Shown here piece by piece: positions 30,996 through 39,988 of a DNA stretch of 64,000 nucleotides. The position numbers and the translations under genes are program-made. The DNA is taken from NCBI GenBank assembly GCA_945881735.1, contig CAMCVF010000001.1, positions 186,001-250,000 on the forward strand, written 5' to 3'. Position 1 is the first letter of the stretch, and each line of letters begins with the position of its first letter. The notes beneath the pieces were generated by a model. That model ran no database searches, had not been told where the DNA came from, and saw nothing but the letters and a program-made list of their open reading frames with translations. Source of the stretch: Methylotenera oryzisoli (GTDB lineage: Bacteria; Pseudomonadota; Gammaproteobacteria; Burkholderiales; Methylophilaceae).

Positions 30996-32258
30996 ATGCA
31001 AATTAATTTAAAGCTAACAGTAGTTAAAAGCGTCGCTATTTTAAGTTGCGTGCTAATGCCGTGGAACGCAACAGCGGTTAACCATGACAGCATGACGGAT
31101 TTGTTGATGGCGCAAAAATTTGGTCGGTCTATAGTTGAAAGTCTGTTGGTTAAAAGCTTAGTAGAAATCACGAAAGGAAACACTAAACAAGCCTTTACAA
31201 CCGTCAACGAGCTAATCCGTACTGCGCCTAATTTTAAGCTGGCGTATTTAATCCGTGGCGATTTGCTTTCGGCGCAAAGCCGTCAAATAGAGGCGATTGG
31301 TAACGCAAACATCAACTTTTCTAAAGTTAGCAATGAAACGATTGAAGGCTTGCGCGATGAAGCGCGCACGCGTATTAATTACTATTTATCCGATAAAAAA
31401 ATTAATCAGTTACCCAACTTATTAATTAAGCCAACTCCTGAACAAACACATGTTATTGTGGTGGATACGGTTAAATCGCGTTTGTATTTATATAAAAATG
31501 TAGATGGTAATTTGCAATATATGACGGATTATTACGTCACTATTGGCAAAAACGGTGTGGGTAAACAGGTGCAGGGTGACAAACGTACACCGGTCGGTGT
31601 GTATTTTGCCGGCAAAAAACTGACGCAACCATTAGCCGACATGTATGGTGAAGGCGCATACCCACTTAACTATCCCAATGAGTTAGATTCACATCAACAA
31701 AAAAATGGTTATGGCATATGGCTACATGGCACGCCCACCAATACTTACAGCCGCCCACCGCGTGACAGTGATGGCTGTGTGGTGCTGAGTAACCCCGATT
31801 TAAAGTCATTGGCTACAGCATTACAATCGGGCAAAACACCTGTCATTATTTCAGACAATATTGAATGGTTTGATAAAAACAAATCGGACTTTCAATCGGA
31901 AGAACAAAAAACGCTGACTGAAACAATTGACGATTGGCGTAAAGATTGGGTGGCGCAAGATGCAGACAAATACCTAAGCCACTACTCACAACAATTTTTT
32001 TACAATGGGGGTAGCTTCCAAAAATGGGCAAATTACAAACGCGCCATTCAAGCAAGTAAGCCCAAAGTAGCGATTAATATTAACGATATCAGCATGTTCA
32101 GTTACCCAAGCTTGAAGCAAAATGCGCAAGAAGACATAGTAGTGGTGGATTTTGAGCAAGATTTTAGAAGCCAACATTTACAAAACAAAATGCGTAAACG
32201 CCAATACTGGATTAACGAAAACAATCAATGGAAAATTATTTATGAAGGTGCAGCTTAA
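30996..32258 (+). CDS. L,D-transpeptidase (YkuD) with C-terminal NTF2/Cds6-like domain
   Basis: 420 residues with a signal peptide (KSVAILSCVLMPWNATA). The YkuD domain spans about 148-285: HVIVVDTVKSRLYLY, then the catalytic signature HGTPTNTYSRPPRDSDGCVVLSN with Cys near residue 266 (the classic [ST]HGC is SDGC here). An N-terminal TPR-like segment (about 45-95) precedes it. The last ~115 residues (DDWRKDWVAQDADKYLSHYS... NQWKIIYEG) match the C-terminal domain of the preceding TPR protein. It forms 3-3 peptidoglycan cross-links or attaches proteins to the wall. Lies 43 bases after the TPR gene. Confidence 0.88.
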   Translation: MQINLKLTVVKSVAILSCVLMPWNATAVNHDSMTDLLMAQKFGRSIVESLLVKSLVEITKGNTKQAFTTVNELIRTAPNFKLAYLIRGDLLSAQSRQIEAIGNANINFSKVSNETIEGLRDEARTRINYYLSDKKINQLPNLLIKPTPEQTHVIVVDTVKSRLYLYKNVDGNLQYMTDYYVTIGKNGVGKQVQGDKRTPVGVYFAGKKLTQPLADMYGEGAYPLNYPNELDSHQQKNGYGIWLHGTPTNTYSRPPRDSDGCVVLSNPDLKSLATALQSGKTPVIISDNIEWFDKNKSDFQSEEQKTLTETIDDWRKDWVAQDADKYLSHYSQQFFYNGGSFQKWANYKRAIQASKPKVAININDISMFSYPSLKQNAQEDIVVVDFEQDFRSQHLQNKMRKRQYWINENNQWKIIYEGAA

Positions 32259-32868
32259 CGCAATGCAATTATTCACCCAGTTTTTAGCCACAAGCAGTAT
32301 CATTTTAGCATTATCTGGTAGCTTACAAGCAGCACCCAGCGTAGAGTTTCAAACCAGCCAAGGCAGTTTTACAGTAGAACTCTACCCTGAAAAAGCACCT
32401 AAAACGGTAGCAAATTTTGTGCAATATGTAAATGATGGTTTTTACGATAATACCATTTTTCACCGTGTGATAAATCGCTTTATGATTCAAGGTGGAGGCT
32501 TTGAACGTGATTTATCTGAAAAAAATACTCGCTCACCTATAGTGAATGAGTCAAACAATGGCTTGTTAAACGAGCTTGGTACTATCGCCATGGCTCGCAC
32601 AGCGGACCCAGATTCGGCCACTGCTCAATTTTTTGTGAATTTGGGCGATAATCAGTTTTTAAATTACACCAGTCCAGATCCAGAAGCGATTGGCTATTGC
32701 GTATTTGGCAAATTGATCAGCGGCTTGGATGTGGTACAAAAAATTGGCCTTAGCGCAACAGGCAATATGGGCAGACACTCTGATGTGCCGATTAAGCCTA
32801 TCACCATCAAAAGCGCAAAACTAATTTCTGTTAATGCTAAAGCTGAAGCAAAACCAGCAACAAAATAA
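32242..32868 (+). CDS. ppiA: Periplasmic cyclophilin-type peptidyl-prolyl isomerase
   Basis: 208 residues from the ATG at 32242, which overlaps the end of the transpeptidase gene; an ATG at 32263 is also possible. The signal peptide (FLATSSIILALSGSLQAAP) sends it to the periplasm. Cyclophilin core: [31 protein letters not shown] (catalytic Arg in FHRV), GTIAMARTADPDSATAQFF and YCVFGKLISGLDVV. It catalyses cis-trans isomerisation of Xaa-Pro bonds. A tandem cytoplasmic paralogue follows. Confidence 0.92.
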   Translation: MKVQLNAMQLFTQFLATSSIILALSGSLQAAPSVEFQTSQGSFTVELYPEKAPKTVANFVQYVNDGFYDNTIFHRVINRFMIQGGGFERDLSEKNTRSPIVNESNNGLLNELGTIAMARTADPDSATAQFFVNLGDNQFLNYTSPDPEAIGYCVFGKLISGLDVVQKIGLSATGNMGRHSDVPIKPITIKSAKLISVNAKAEAKPATK

Positions 32869-32922
32869 TCAGCTCATAGCTACTTAATCTATTCAATTTA
32901 TTTGTTTTTAAAGGATCTACCA

Positions 32923-33414
32923 GTGGTTAAACTTTCTACCAATTTTGGCGACATTACCCTTGAACTGAATGCGGAAAAAGCACCGATTACGGTTGCTAAC
33001 TTTTTGCAATATGTGGAAAGTGGCTTTTACACAGATGTGATTTTTCATCGTGTAATTGACGGCTTTATGATTCAAGGCGGTGGTTTTGACACAGCCATGA
33101 AACAAAAAAAGACGGTTGCCGAAATTAAAAATGAGGCCAATAACGGCTTGACAAACGATAAATATACCATTGCGATGGCGCGTACTTCTATTCCTGATTC
33201 TGCTAGTAGCCAGTTTTTTATCAATGTTGGCAATAACGACTTTTTAAATCATACTGCGCCAACATCAAGCGGTTGGGGCTACTGTGTATTTGGAAAAGTT
33301 GTTGAAGGTATGGACGTAGTAGACAAGATTAAAGCCGTTAAAACAGGTAGCAAAGGCGGCCATCAAGATGTGCCAGTTGAACTAGTGATTATTAAAAGCG
33401 CGGTTGTTTGCTAA
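32923..33414 (+). CDS. ppiB: Cytoplasmic cyclophilin-type peptidyl-prolyl isomerase
   Basis: 163 residues from the GTG at 32923, with AAGGA eight bases upstream deciding the start; a TTG at 32902 would place residues over the ribosome binding site. No signal peptide. Motifs: [65 protein letters not shown]. Clearly paralogous to the upstream periplasmic enzyme, so the pair came from duplication or is an ancient tandem. lpxH follows 43 bases later. Confidence 0.95.
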   Translation: MVKLSTNFGDITLELNAEKAPITVANFLQYVESGFYTDVIFHRVIDGFMIQGGGFDTAMKQKKTVAEIKNEANNGLTNDKYTIAMARTSIPDSASSQFFINVGNNDFLNHTAPTSSGWGYCVFGKVVEGMDVVDKIKAVKTGSKGGHQDVPVELVIIKSAVVC

Positions 33415-33457
33415 AGTAGCTTTCTCAAATTAGGCGTTAAGCACACCGCTTTAGCAA

Positions 33458-34195
33458 ATGCAAAACAAGGCATACAGCTTATTTATTTCTGATTTGCATT
33501 TATGTGATTCTAGGCCCAATATAACGCAGGCTTTTATCAGTTTTTTAAAAGAAACTGCTGTAAAAGCGGAAGCACTGTACATTTTAGGTGATTTGTTTGA
33601 GTATTGGGCAGGCGATGACGCAATTAAAGTGGGTCATCAGCAAGCCGTAATTAGCGAACTAAAAACCTTAAACAGCGGCGGTGTGGCGCTTTTTTTTATG
33701 CATGGCAATCGCGATTTTTTATTAGGCGATAGTTTTGCACAAGCCACACTTTGTACAATATTATCTGATCCCAGTTTACTGCATCTTTATGGCAGGCCGG
33801 TTTTAATAAGCCATGGTGATAAACTTTGCACGGATGATATTGACTATCAGCAATTTCGCACTCAAGTACGCAACACCGCTTGGAAGAGCCAATTTTTAAG
33901 TCAACCGCTTGATACACGCATTTCTTATATTGAAAAAATTCGTCTGAAAAGTGAACAAGAAAAAATGCTTAAAAGCATGCGGATTATGGATGTCAATCAG
34001 CAAGCCGTAGAGTCTATTTTGAGAGAATATGCTTACCCGCCTATACTGATTCATGGCCACACTCATAGGCCTAATAAGCATATGATTTCTTTAGACAATC
34101 ATATTTGCGAACGTTGGGTGCTAGGTGATTGGTATGATCATGGTGGTTATCTAAAACTTGATGAAAGTGGTTGCCAGCCGCAAAATTTATCCTGA
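33458..34195 (+). CDS. lpxH: UDP-2,3-diacylglucosamine diphosphatase
   Basis: 245 residues. LpxH makes lipid X in lipid A synthesis. Calcineurin-like metallophosphoesterase motifs: SDLHL (12-16), GDLFEYWAGDD (about 46-56), HGNRDFL (about 81-87), SHGDKLCTDD (near 117) and HGHTHRP (about 196-202). The ppiB-lpxH order is common in proteobacteria. The start at 33458 has little upstream Shine-Dalgarno. Confidence 0.95.
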   Translation: MQNKAYSLFISDLHLCDSRPNITQAFISFLKETAVKAEALYILGDLFEYWAGDDAIKVGHQQAVISELKTLNSGGVALFFMHGNRDFLLGDSFAQATLCTILSDPSLLHLYGRPVLISHGDKLCTDDIDYQQFRTQVRNTAWKSQFLSQPLDTRISYIEKIRLKSEQEKMLKSMRIMDVNQQAVESILREYAYPPILIHGHTHRPNKHMISLDNHICERWVLGDWYDHGGYLKLDESGCQPQNLS

Positions 34196-34549
34196 TAAAT
34201 AGGCAGTTTTAATCATGCTTTAAAACGAATGTAAATGAAAAGTTAGCTATATAAAACTATTAGTGTGTCTAAATTATCACGGTAATTCCAATACTTCTTT
34301 GCGCGCTATGCGCGCCTGCAAATCTATATTTAATGATTTATCTTAATATTTCCAGCACAATCATTTAGAAAAAAATTGAAGAAAGTCCTTGTTTGGGCTT
34401 TTGTAAGATTGACCCCTAATGCCCATTTTTTACCAACTGGTGAATTTTTTCATAGTATTCTGTAAGATGATTTAAGCCAAGTATTGCATCTCCGTAAACG
34501 TTTACAGATGAATAAGCTTAGCTAAAGCTTTAAGAATTCCGCATTCAAA
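34196..34549. other. 354-base intergenic region between convergent genes
   Basis: No gene is recognised. It contains a hairpin GCGCGC-TAT-GCGCGC (34301-34315) and a perfect 12-base palindrome GTAAACGTTTAC (34494-34505). Both neighbours end here, so these may be transcript ends. No convincing U-tract terminator is seen. Confidence 0.6.
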
Positions 34550-36190
34550 TCAAGAATAACTGTTGTAGCCAGGAATTTTCGCCTCAATAACCTCATCGAT
34601 TTGTGTCGCTTCCAAGAATCTCTCTGCATACTTTAAGTAAATTTTTTCGCGTATAAATAAATCAAAAACATCGGGGTCGATATGATTATCTAATTTCATC
34701 ATACCCAAAATATGCAATGTTTCGGATAAAGTTTTGGCTTTTTTGTAAGGTCTATCTTTAGAAGTAAGTGCCTCAAAAATATCAGCAACACCCATCATGC
34801 GTGCAGGTATCGACATTTGTTCGCGCTTTAAGCCCTTCGGGTAGCCCTTGCCATCCATACGCTCATGGTGCCCACCCGCATATTCTGGCACACGACGTAA
34901 ATCTTTTGGATATGGTAACGCTTCAAGCATATTAATAGTAACTACAATATGATTGTTAATAACGGTGCGCTCTTCTGTTGTTAAGGTGCCCCTTACAATC
35001 GTTAAGTTATACACCTCATTTTTACTTAAAAACTTCACAGAATGATCAGCTTCGTTAAGGTATTCATAATTGGCAATATCGCGAACGCGCTGCTGATCTT
35101 CTGGTAACATAAATTCTGTACCAAAATTAATTCTACGAATAAAGCTTTTATCATCCTCTAGTTGCCGCTTAATGGCATTGAGTTCTTGCTCCATTTCCTT
35201 AAAATTCACTATCTTGCCGTTTTGCAAATCATCCATGGCAAGCCGTAAAAGCGCATTTTCACGCTGGATTTTTAATAACTCAAAACGTTGATCAATTAAA
35301 TGAATGCGGTCGAAAGTGGTTTCTAATTTAGTAGCTTTATCCATCACCGATTCTGGCGTTGTTACTTTGCCGCAATCATGCAACCAAGCGGCAATTTTTA
35401 ATTCATACACCTCTTTTTCGGTCATCGTAAAATCACCGAAAGGCCCCGTTTTGCTTTGAATGGCTGCATCAGCCAACATCATAGTTAGCTCTGGCACACG
35501 CTGGCAATGGCCGCCTGTATAAGGAGATTTTTCATCAATGGCATCAGCAATTAATTTAATAAATGACTCGAATAAGTCTTTAAGTCCACTAATTAAATTT
35601 TGATTAGTAATTGCAACGGCTGCCTGAGAAGCCAAGGACTCAACCAAGAACTGATGCGAGTCGGAAAAAGGGATAATCTGTTTAGTGCGTGGGTCGATTG
35701 CATTAATCAATTGCAATACGCCAATAATCTCGTTTTCGTGGTTCATCATAGGAACCGTTAAAAACGATTGTGAACGATAACCCATTTTAGCATCAAATTT
35801 AGCGGTGCCCGAAAAATCAAAGCCTTCGGTTAAATACGCATCTGGAATATTGACAGTTTTGGCATTTGTGGCGCTATAAACCGCCACCATTGTTAAATTT
35901 GGCTTGCCATCATCTAAATAAATTGGCAAAGGTGGGAAAGGAATAGGCTTACCAGTGGTACCGCCCAAGGCAATATCCAGACTTAAGTTGCGCAAAATCT
36001 CAAACTTTAAATGCGCATCCTCTGTCATCAAATACAATGTGCCACCATCGGCACTTGTCAGCTCTTTAGCACCCAACAAAATAATTTCTAATAGACGTTT
36101 ATGATCATGCTCGGCAGAAAGCGCCACGCCAATAGAGTTAAGCCGTTCAAGCTGAATGAGTAACTCTTGTTGAATAGACTCAAGCGACAT
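34550..36190 (-). CDS. GAF and HD-GYP domain c-di-GMP phosphodiesterase
   Basis: 546 residues. A GAF domain occupies about 15-190 (ELTSADGGTLYLMTED, GVLQLINA). The HD part begins near 227 with GGHCQRVPELTMML and WLHDCGKVTTPE (HD pair about 274). The GYP motif HHERMDGKGYPKGL is near 443. The spacing between HD and GYP is about 165 residues, far longer than the ~65 usual in compact HD-GYP domains; the insert has a Glu/Lys/Gln-rich coiled-coil (LLKIQRENALLRLAM...). It likely hydrolyses c-di-GMP in response to a ligand. No membrane segment. Five bases separate it from nusB. Confidence 0.92.
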   Translation of the reverse strand: MSLESIQQELLIQLERLNSIGVALSAEHDHKRLLEIILLGAKELTSADGGTLYLMTEDAHLKFEILRNLSLDIALGGTTGKPIPFPPLPIYLDDGKPNLTMVAVYSATNAKTVNIPDAYLTEGFDFSGTAKFDAKMGYRSQSFLTVPMMNHENEIIGVLQLINAIDPRTKQIIPFSDSHQFLVESLASQAAVAITNQNLISGLKDLFESFIKLIADAIDEKSPYTGGHCQRVPELTMMLADAAIQSKTGPFGDFTMTEKEVYELKIAAWLHDCGKVTTPESVMDKATKLETTFDRIHLIDQRFELLKIQRENALLRLAMDDLQNGKIVNFKEMEQELNAIKRQLEDDKSFIRRINFGTEFMLPEDQQRVRDIANYEYLNEADHSVKFLSKNEVYNLTIVRGTLTTEERTVINNHIVVTINMLEALPYPKDLRRVPEYAGGHHERMDGKGYPKGLKREQMSIPARMMGVADIFEALTSKDRPYKKAKTLSETLHILGMMKLDNHIDPDVFDLFIREKIYLKYAERFLEATQIDEVIEAKIPGYNSYS

Positions 36191-36195
36191 AACTT

Positions 36196-36693
36196 CTAAC
36201 GTCTAAACTCTTGCGGCCTTACCGAGGCTGCTACTCTATCTAACACGCCGTTGATGTACTTATGTCCGTCTGCGCCACCGTATAGTTTAGCTAGCTCAAC
36301 ACCTTCATTAATCGCAACGCGATACGGAATTGTCGAATCAAACATTAGCTCAAATGAAGAAATACGTAATATCGCATGTTCAACTGGGCTTAGCTCTTCG
36401 ATTTTCCGATCAATAAATTCGGCCACTTGGTTGTCTAATTCGCTAATTTTAGCCGTCACACCTTCTAACAAATGCCTAAAATAGGCCTCATCTGCTTTTA
36501 CAAATTCTGGGTCTTCTTTAGCATCTGCAATGATTTGCTTTAATTCTGAGGCATTAATCATGCCACGATAAACGGCTTTTAAAACCAACTCGCGCGATTT
36601 ACGGCGATTTTGGCTGGTTTTAACTCTTTTAGCAGACTTAATTACTGGTACGGTTTTATTTGCCACAATTGCATCAGCTTTTGGGATAATCAT
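36196..36693 (-). CDS. nusB: Transcription antitermination factor NusB
   Basis: 165 residues with the all-helical NusB fold: [17 protein letters not shown] (about 30-46), [17 protein letters not shown] (about 100-116), [17 protein letters not shown] (about 123-139). It binds boxA with S10 in rRNA antitermination. The N-terminus is about 25 residues longer than Escherichia coli NusB, with Lys-rich sequence ([17 protein letters not shown]). Its start overlaps the ribH stop by 4 bases. Confidence 0.95.
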   Translation of the reverse strand: MIIPKADAIVANKTVPVIKSAKRVKTSQNRRKSRELVLKAVYRGMINASELKQIIADAKEDPEFVKADEAYFRHLLEGVTAKISELDNQVAEFIDRKIEELSPVEHAILRISSFELMFDSTIPYRVAINEGVELAKLYGGADGHKYINGVLDRVAASVRPQEFRR

Positions 36694-37139
36694 AATGCAC
36701 GCACCAAATTCGCCATCTCAATAGCAACTTGTGCTGCTTCGGTACCTTTAATTTGCATACGCGCCAAGGCCTGGTCTTCGTCTTCAGTAGTTAAAACCGC
36801 ATTTACTACTGGTACGCCAGTGTTGAGCTGTACCTCTGAAATACCGCGAGCTGATTCATTTGCAACGACTTCAAAGTGATAGGTTTCACCGCGAATAATA
36901 GCTCCCAAAGCAATCAAGGCATCAAAGCGCTCGCTTAATGCCATGTGTTGCAAAATCAGCGGTATTTCTAATGCGCCCGGTACGGTGGCGATACGAATAT
37001 CCTCTGCCGCCATCCCTAATTTTAAAAGTTCGGCATAACAAGCTTCTAATAAACCATCGCCAATATTGCTATTAAAACGCGACAAAACTATGCCTACTTT
37101 TTTGCCTTTGCCGTTTAAATTGATTTGAATTTTGTCCAA
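36690..37139 (-). CDS. ribH: 6,7-dimethyl-8-ribityllumazine synthase
   Basis: 149 residues, icosahedral or pentameric enzyme making the last intermediate before riboflavin. [15 protein letters not shown] (about 20-34), [11 protein letters not shown] (about 52-62), [19 protein letters not shown] (about 80-98) with the catalytic His, and [17 protein letters not shown] (about 109-125). ribH-nusB is a conserved pair. No FMN riboswitch is seen upstream (37140-37249), and other rib genes are absent from the window. Confidence 0.96.
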   Translation of the reverse strand: MDKIQINLNGKGKKVGIVLSRFNSNIGDGLLEACYAELLKLGMAAEDIRIATVPGALEIPLILQHMALSERFDALIALGAIIRGETYHFEVVANESARGISEVQLNTGVPVVNAVLTTEDEDQALARMQIKGTEAAQVAIEMANLVRAL

Positions 37140-37249
37140 TTGAGTCTCTATATATATGCCTAAAACGATTATTTTACCCTAAGTTAGGTGGCACAAATCG
37201 TCAGTGTTTTTGTTGCATTCATTTTATTGTGAATTCATTTTTAAAAAAA

Positions 37250-38920
37250 TCAAGAAAACAAAACCCATGCTTTTTGTAATGTGCTCCAAATACCATAGCT
37301 AATCGGTATCAAAACTAGGGCCCATGACATCATAACTAACAATCTATGCTGTTGCTGTTGATTATCAAAGGAGCTTTTTGCGGCGCCGTTTTGCAACGAT
37401 TTTTCATGCACTACTTTTCGTTCTGTTTCTAATTCGGCATCGGACATGAAATAATGATCGGCTACTGGCCTTATCATTAAATTGGCAATAAATCCAACCA
37501 GCAGCATGCAAGCCAATACCATAAAAATAGGAGCGTAAATTTGGTCAAAAGGCACCCCTTCTTCTAAGCGCGTATCGTGCATATAATTCACCACCACCGG
37601 CCCTAAAATCCCTGCTGTAGACCAAGCCGTCAGTAAGCGCCCATGAATTGCACCCACAAATTGCGTACCAAACATATCGGCTAAATAGGCTGGAATTGTT
37701 GCAAAACCACCGCCATACATAGATGCAATCACGCAAAAACTAGCTACAAATAAAGCCAACGATTTTAAGCCTACTAAATAGGTTGCAGTGCAATATAAAA
37801 TTGCGCCCAGCGAAAAAAAGATAAAATAAGTGCGCTTGCGGCCCAACTTATCAGATGAACTAGCCCAGCCAATACGACCAAAAATATTAAACAATGAAAT
37901 CAAGCCAACAAAGCCTGCGCCCTCGGCGGCAGCGGCGGCATTCATAACCTCATCTTTTTTAATTTCAGCAAAGTCAATACTGGCATCACCAATCAAAGCA
38001 CCGCCAAAGGTTTCTTGCAACATTGGTGCGGCAGCACCAATAATGCCTATACCGGCAGACACATTCAAGCACAGCACAAGCCATAGCAACCAAAATTGTG
38101 GCGTTTTATGCGCCTTGTTTAAATGCACATGGCGGCTGGCAATCATGGTGTTTTTTTGCGTGGCAGGTGGAGTCCAGTTGGCCGGTTTCCAGCCAATGGG
38201 TGGCACGCGATAACCCAAGCTTCCGCACAACATAAATACGGTATAAATCGCTGCCAACACCACAAACGTTTGCCAAACACCTGAATTCCCACCATTGGCA
38301 AAATAGGTCATTAATTTGGTAGCCAATGGTGAGCCAATCATTGCACCACCGCCAAAACCCATAATAGCCATGCCAGTTGCCATGCCGCGCCTATCAGGAA
38401 ACCATTTAATTAATGTAGAAACGGGTGAAATATAGCCCAGACCTAAGCCTATGCCGCCAATCACGCCACTACCCAGCCACATTAACCATAATTGATGCGC
38501 ATATACACCATATGCTGATATCAGCAAGCCGCCGCACCAACAAAAGGTAGATAACAGCCCCACTTTGCGCGGCCCTGCACGCTCTAGCCAGCCACCCCAT
38601 AATGCGGCAGAACAGCCTAGCAAGACAAAAAATAGTGTATACATCCAGCCCAAATCAAATTGGGTCCAATTGCAATCGGTGGCAAATAAGGCTTTTGCGG
38701 TGCCTGCTAATTTTTCACTAAAGTTGGCAGCGCCTGCGGCGCAAGTGGCTAAGGGTTTGCCATCACCACCCATCAAGGCATTGCCCAGCGGGTTCCAAAA
38801 CACGCTAAAACCGTATGCCATACCAATCGATAAGTGCAAAGCTAATGCAGCTGGTGGCACTAACCATCGATTAAAATTTGCGTTTGCGGTAATGTGTTCT
38901 TTTGATAAAAAATCTGCCAT
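37250..38920 (-). CDS. MFS transporter of the oxalate/formate antiporter (OFA) family
   Basis: 556 residues from the ATG at 38920 (MADFLSKEHITANANFNRW); an ATG at 38965 would add an unlikely segment. Twelve or so membrane segments. OFA hallmarks: LSIGMAYGFSVFWNPL near the N-terminus, GLGLGYISPVSTLIKWFPDRRGMATG (spread over about 155-180), and NIFGRIGWASSSDKLGRK in the second half. An insertion after TM1 (GGDGKPLATCAAGAANF) is characteristic of a subset. Substrate unknown; small carboxylates are plausible. Divergent from phoB, sharing its Pho-box region. Confidence 0.85.
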   Translation of the reverse strand: MADFLSKEHITANANFNRWLVPPAALALHLSIGMAYGFSVFWNPLGNALMGGDGKPLATCAAGAANFSEKLAGTAKALFATDCNWTQFDLGWMYTLFFVLLGCSAALWGGWLERAGPRKVGLLSTFCWCGGLLISAYGVYAHQLWLMWLGSGVIGGIGLGLGYISPVSTLIKWFPDRRGMATGMAIMGFGGGAMIGSPLATKLMTYFANGGNSGVWQTFVVLAAIYTVFMLCGSLGYRVPPIGWKPANWTPPATQKNTMIASRHVHLNKAHKTPQFWLLWLVLCLNVSAGIGIIGAAAPMLQETFGGALIGDASIDFAEIKKDEVMNAAAAAEGAGFVGLISLFNIFGRIGWASSSDKLGRKRTYFIFFSLGAILYCTATYLVGLKSLALFVASFCVIASMYGGGFATIPAYLADMFGTQFVGAIHGRLLTAWSTAGILGPVVVNYMHDTRLEEGVPFDQIYAPIFMVLACMLLVGFIANLMIRPVADHYFMSDAELETERKVVHEKSLQNGAAKSSFDNQQQQHRLLVMMSWALVLIPISYGIWSTLQKAWVLFS

Positions 38921-39078
38921 GCTGACCCCAAAAAAGATACGTAAAAAATGACAGGCTTTTCGCAAGCATTATTTAACTGGCTGGACTGTCATCTTGCTAG
39001 AAAATTGTAAAAATGGCAATTATTGTTGTGCCTAATTAGCAATATGTAGGGTCACTGCTGTCAAAAAAAATTAAAATT

Positions 39079-39106
39079 TGTCATTAATATGTCATATAAA
39101 AGTCAC
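39079..39106 (+). promoter_or_regulatory. Pho box: three TGTCAT-type repeats at 11-base spacing
   Basis: TGTCAT at 39079-39084, TGTCAT at 39090-39095 and AGTCAC at 39101-39106 are spaced exactly 11 bases apart, matching the direct-repeat PhoB recognition rule (TGTCA repeated each 11 bases with AT-rich spacers). It lies about 62 bases before the phoB start and about 160 from the divergent transporter. It predicts autoregulation of phoBR. Confidence 0.85.
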
Positions 39107-39167
39107 ATGATAACATCGTACTAAATTTATACATCATTAATAAATACAGCGTGATTGGAACTAACGA

Positions 39168-39860
39168 ATGCCAGCAAATATTTTAGTGATAGAAGACGAA
39201 CCAGCGATTCAAGAATTACTGGCGCTGAACATTACCCAAGCCGGGCATAATGCACTGCGCGCACTATCCGTTGAGCACGCACAAGAACTACTTCGCGAAA
39301 CCATGCCTGATTTAATTTTATTAGATTGGATGTTGCCAGGAATGAGCGGTATTGAATATGCGCGTCGCTTAAAATCCGATAATTTAACCAAATCTATCCC
39401 CATTATTATGCTAACGGCGCGTGGTGATGAGTACGATAAAGTTCGTGGCTTAGAAGTAGGTGCCGATGATTACGTAACAAAGCCATTTAGCCCACGCGAG
39501 CTGAATGCCCGTATTAAAGCAGTATTGCGCCGTCGCGCGCCGCAAATGACAGATGACCCGATTGAGATTCAAGGCTTATTGCTAGACCCAACCACTCACC
39601 GCGTAACAGGGAACTCTGCCAATATTGATTTAGGCCCTACCGAATTTAGATTACTGCATTATTTTATGAGCAATTCCGAGCGTGTGCATACGCGCAGCCA
39701 ATTACTGGACAAAGTTTGGGGCGACCGCGTATTTGTTGAAGACCGCACGGTGGATGTGCACATTCGTAGGTTGCGTAACGCCTTGGCGGTTTCTGGCCAC
39801 CAAGATTTAATTCAAACGGTTCGTGGCTCAGGCTACCGCTTATCGGCGCAAATAGATTAA
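39168..39860 (+). CDS. phoB: Phosphate regulon response regulator PhoB
   Basis: 230 residues. Receiver domain 1-120: acidic pocket DEP (10-12), phospho-acceptor Asp in LILLDWMLPGMSG near 54, TARGDEYDKVRGLEVGADDYVTKPFS (spread over about 84-109) with the conserved Thr and Lys. The OmpR-type winged helix follows (GPTEFRLLHYFMSNSERVHTR, VWGDRVFVEDRTVDVHIRRLR, VRGSGYRL). The spelling of the receiver and the neighbouring PhoR support PhoB. A Pho box lies upstream. Confidence 0.95.
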   Translation: MPANILVIEDEPAIQELLALNITQAGHNALRALSVEHAQELLRETMPDLILLDWMLPGMSGIEYARRLKSDNLTKSIPIIMLTARGDEYDKVRGLEVGADDYVTKPFSPRELNARIKAVLRRRAPQMTDDPIEIQGLLLDPTTHRVTGNSANIDLGPTEFRLLHYFMSNSERVHTRSQLLDKVWGDRVFVEDRTVDVHIRRLRNALAVSGHQDLIQTVRGSGYRLSAQID

Positions 39861-39988
39861 GCCACAAAATTAATCCATTTACCACACAACTAAAGTTGCC
39901 AAAATTGTTTCATTATTTTGCGACTTTGTCCGTAAAAGCCTTAAAAAAGCTCGCTATAATAGCGACAGTTAATTGATAGTGAGTAACT

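Noticed and set aside
37140-37249. FMN riboswitch before ribH
   Set aside because: The region is too short and lacks the conserved RFN helices.
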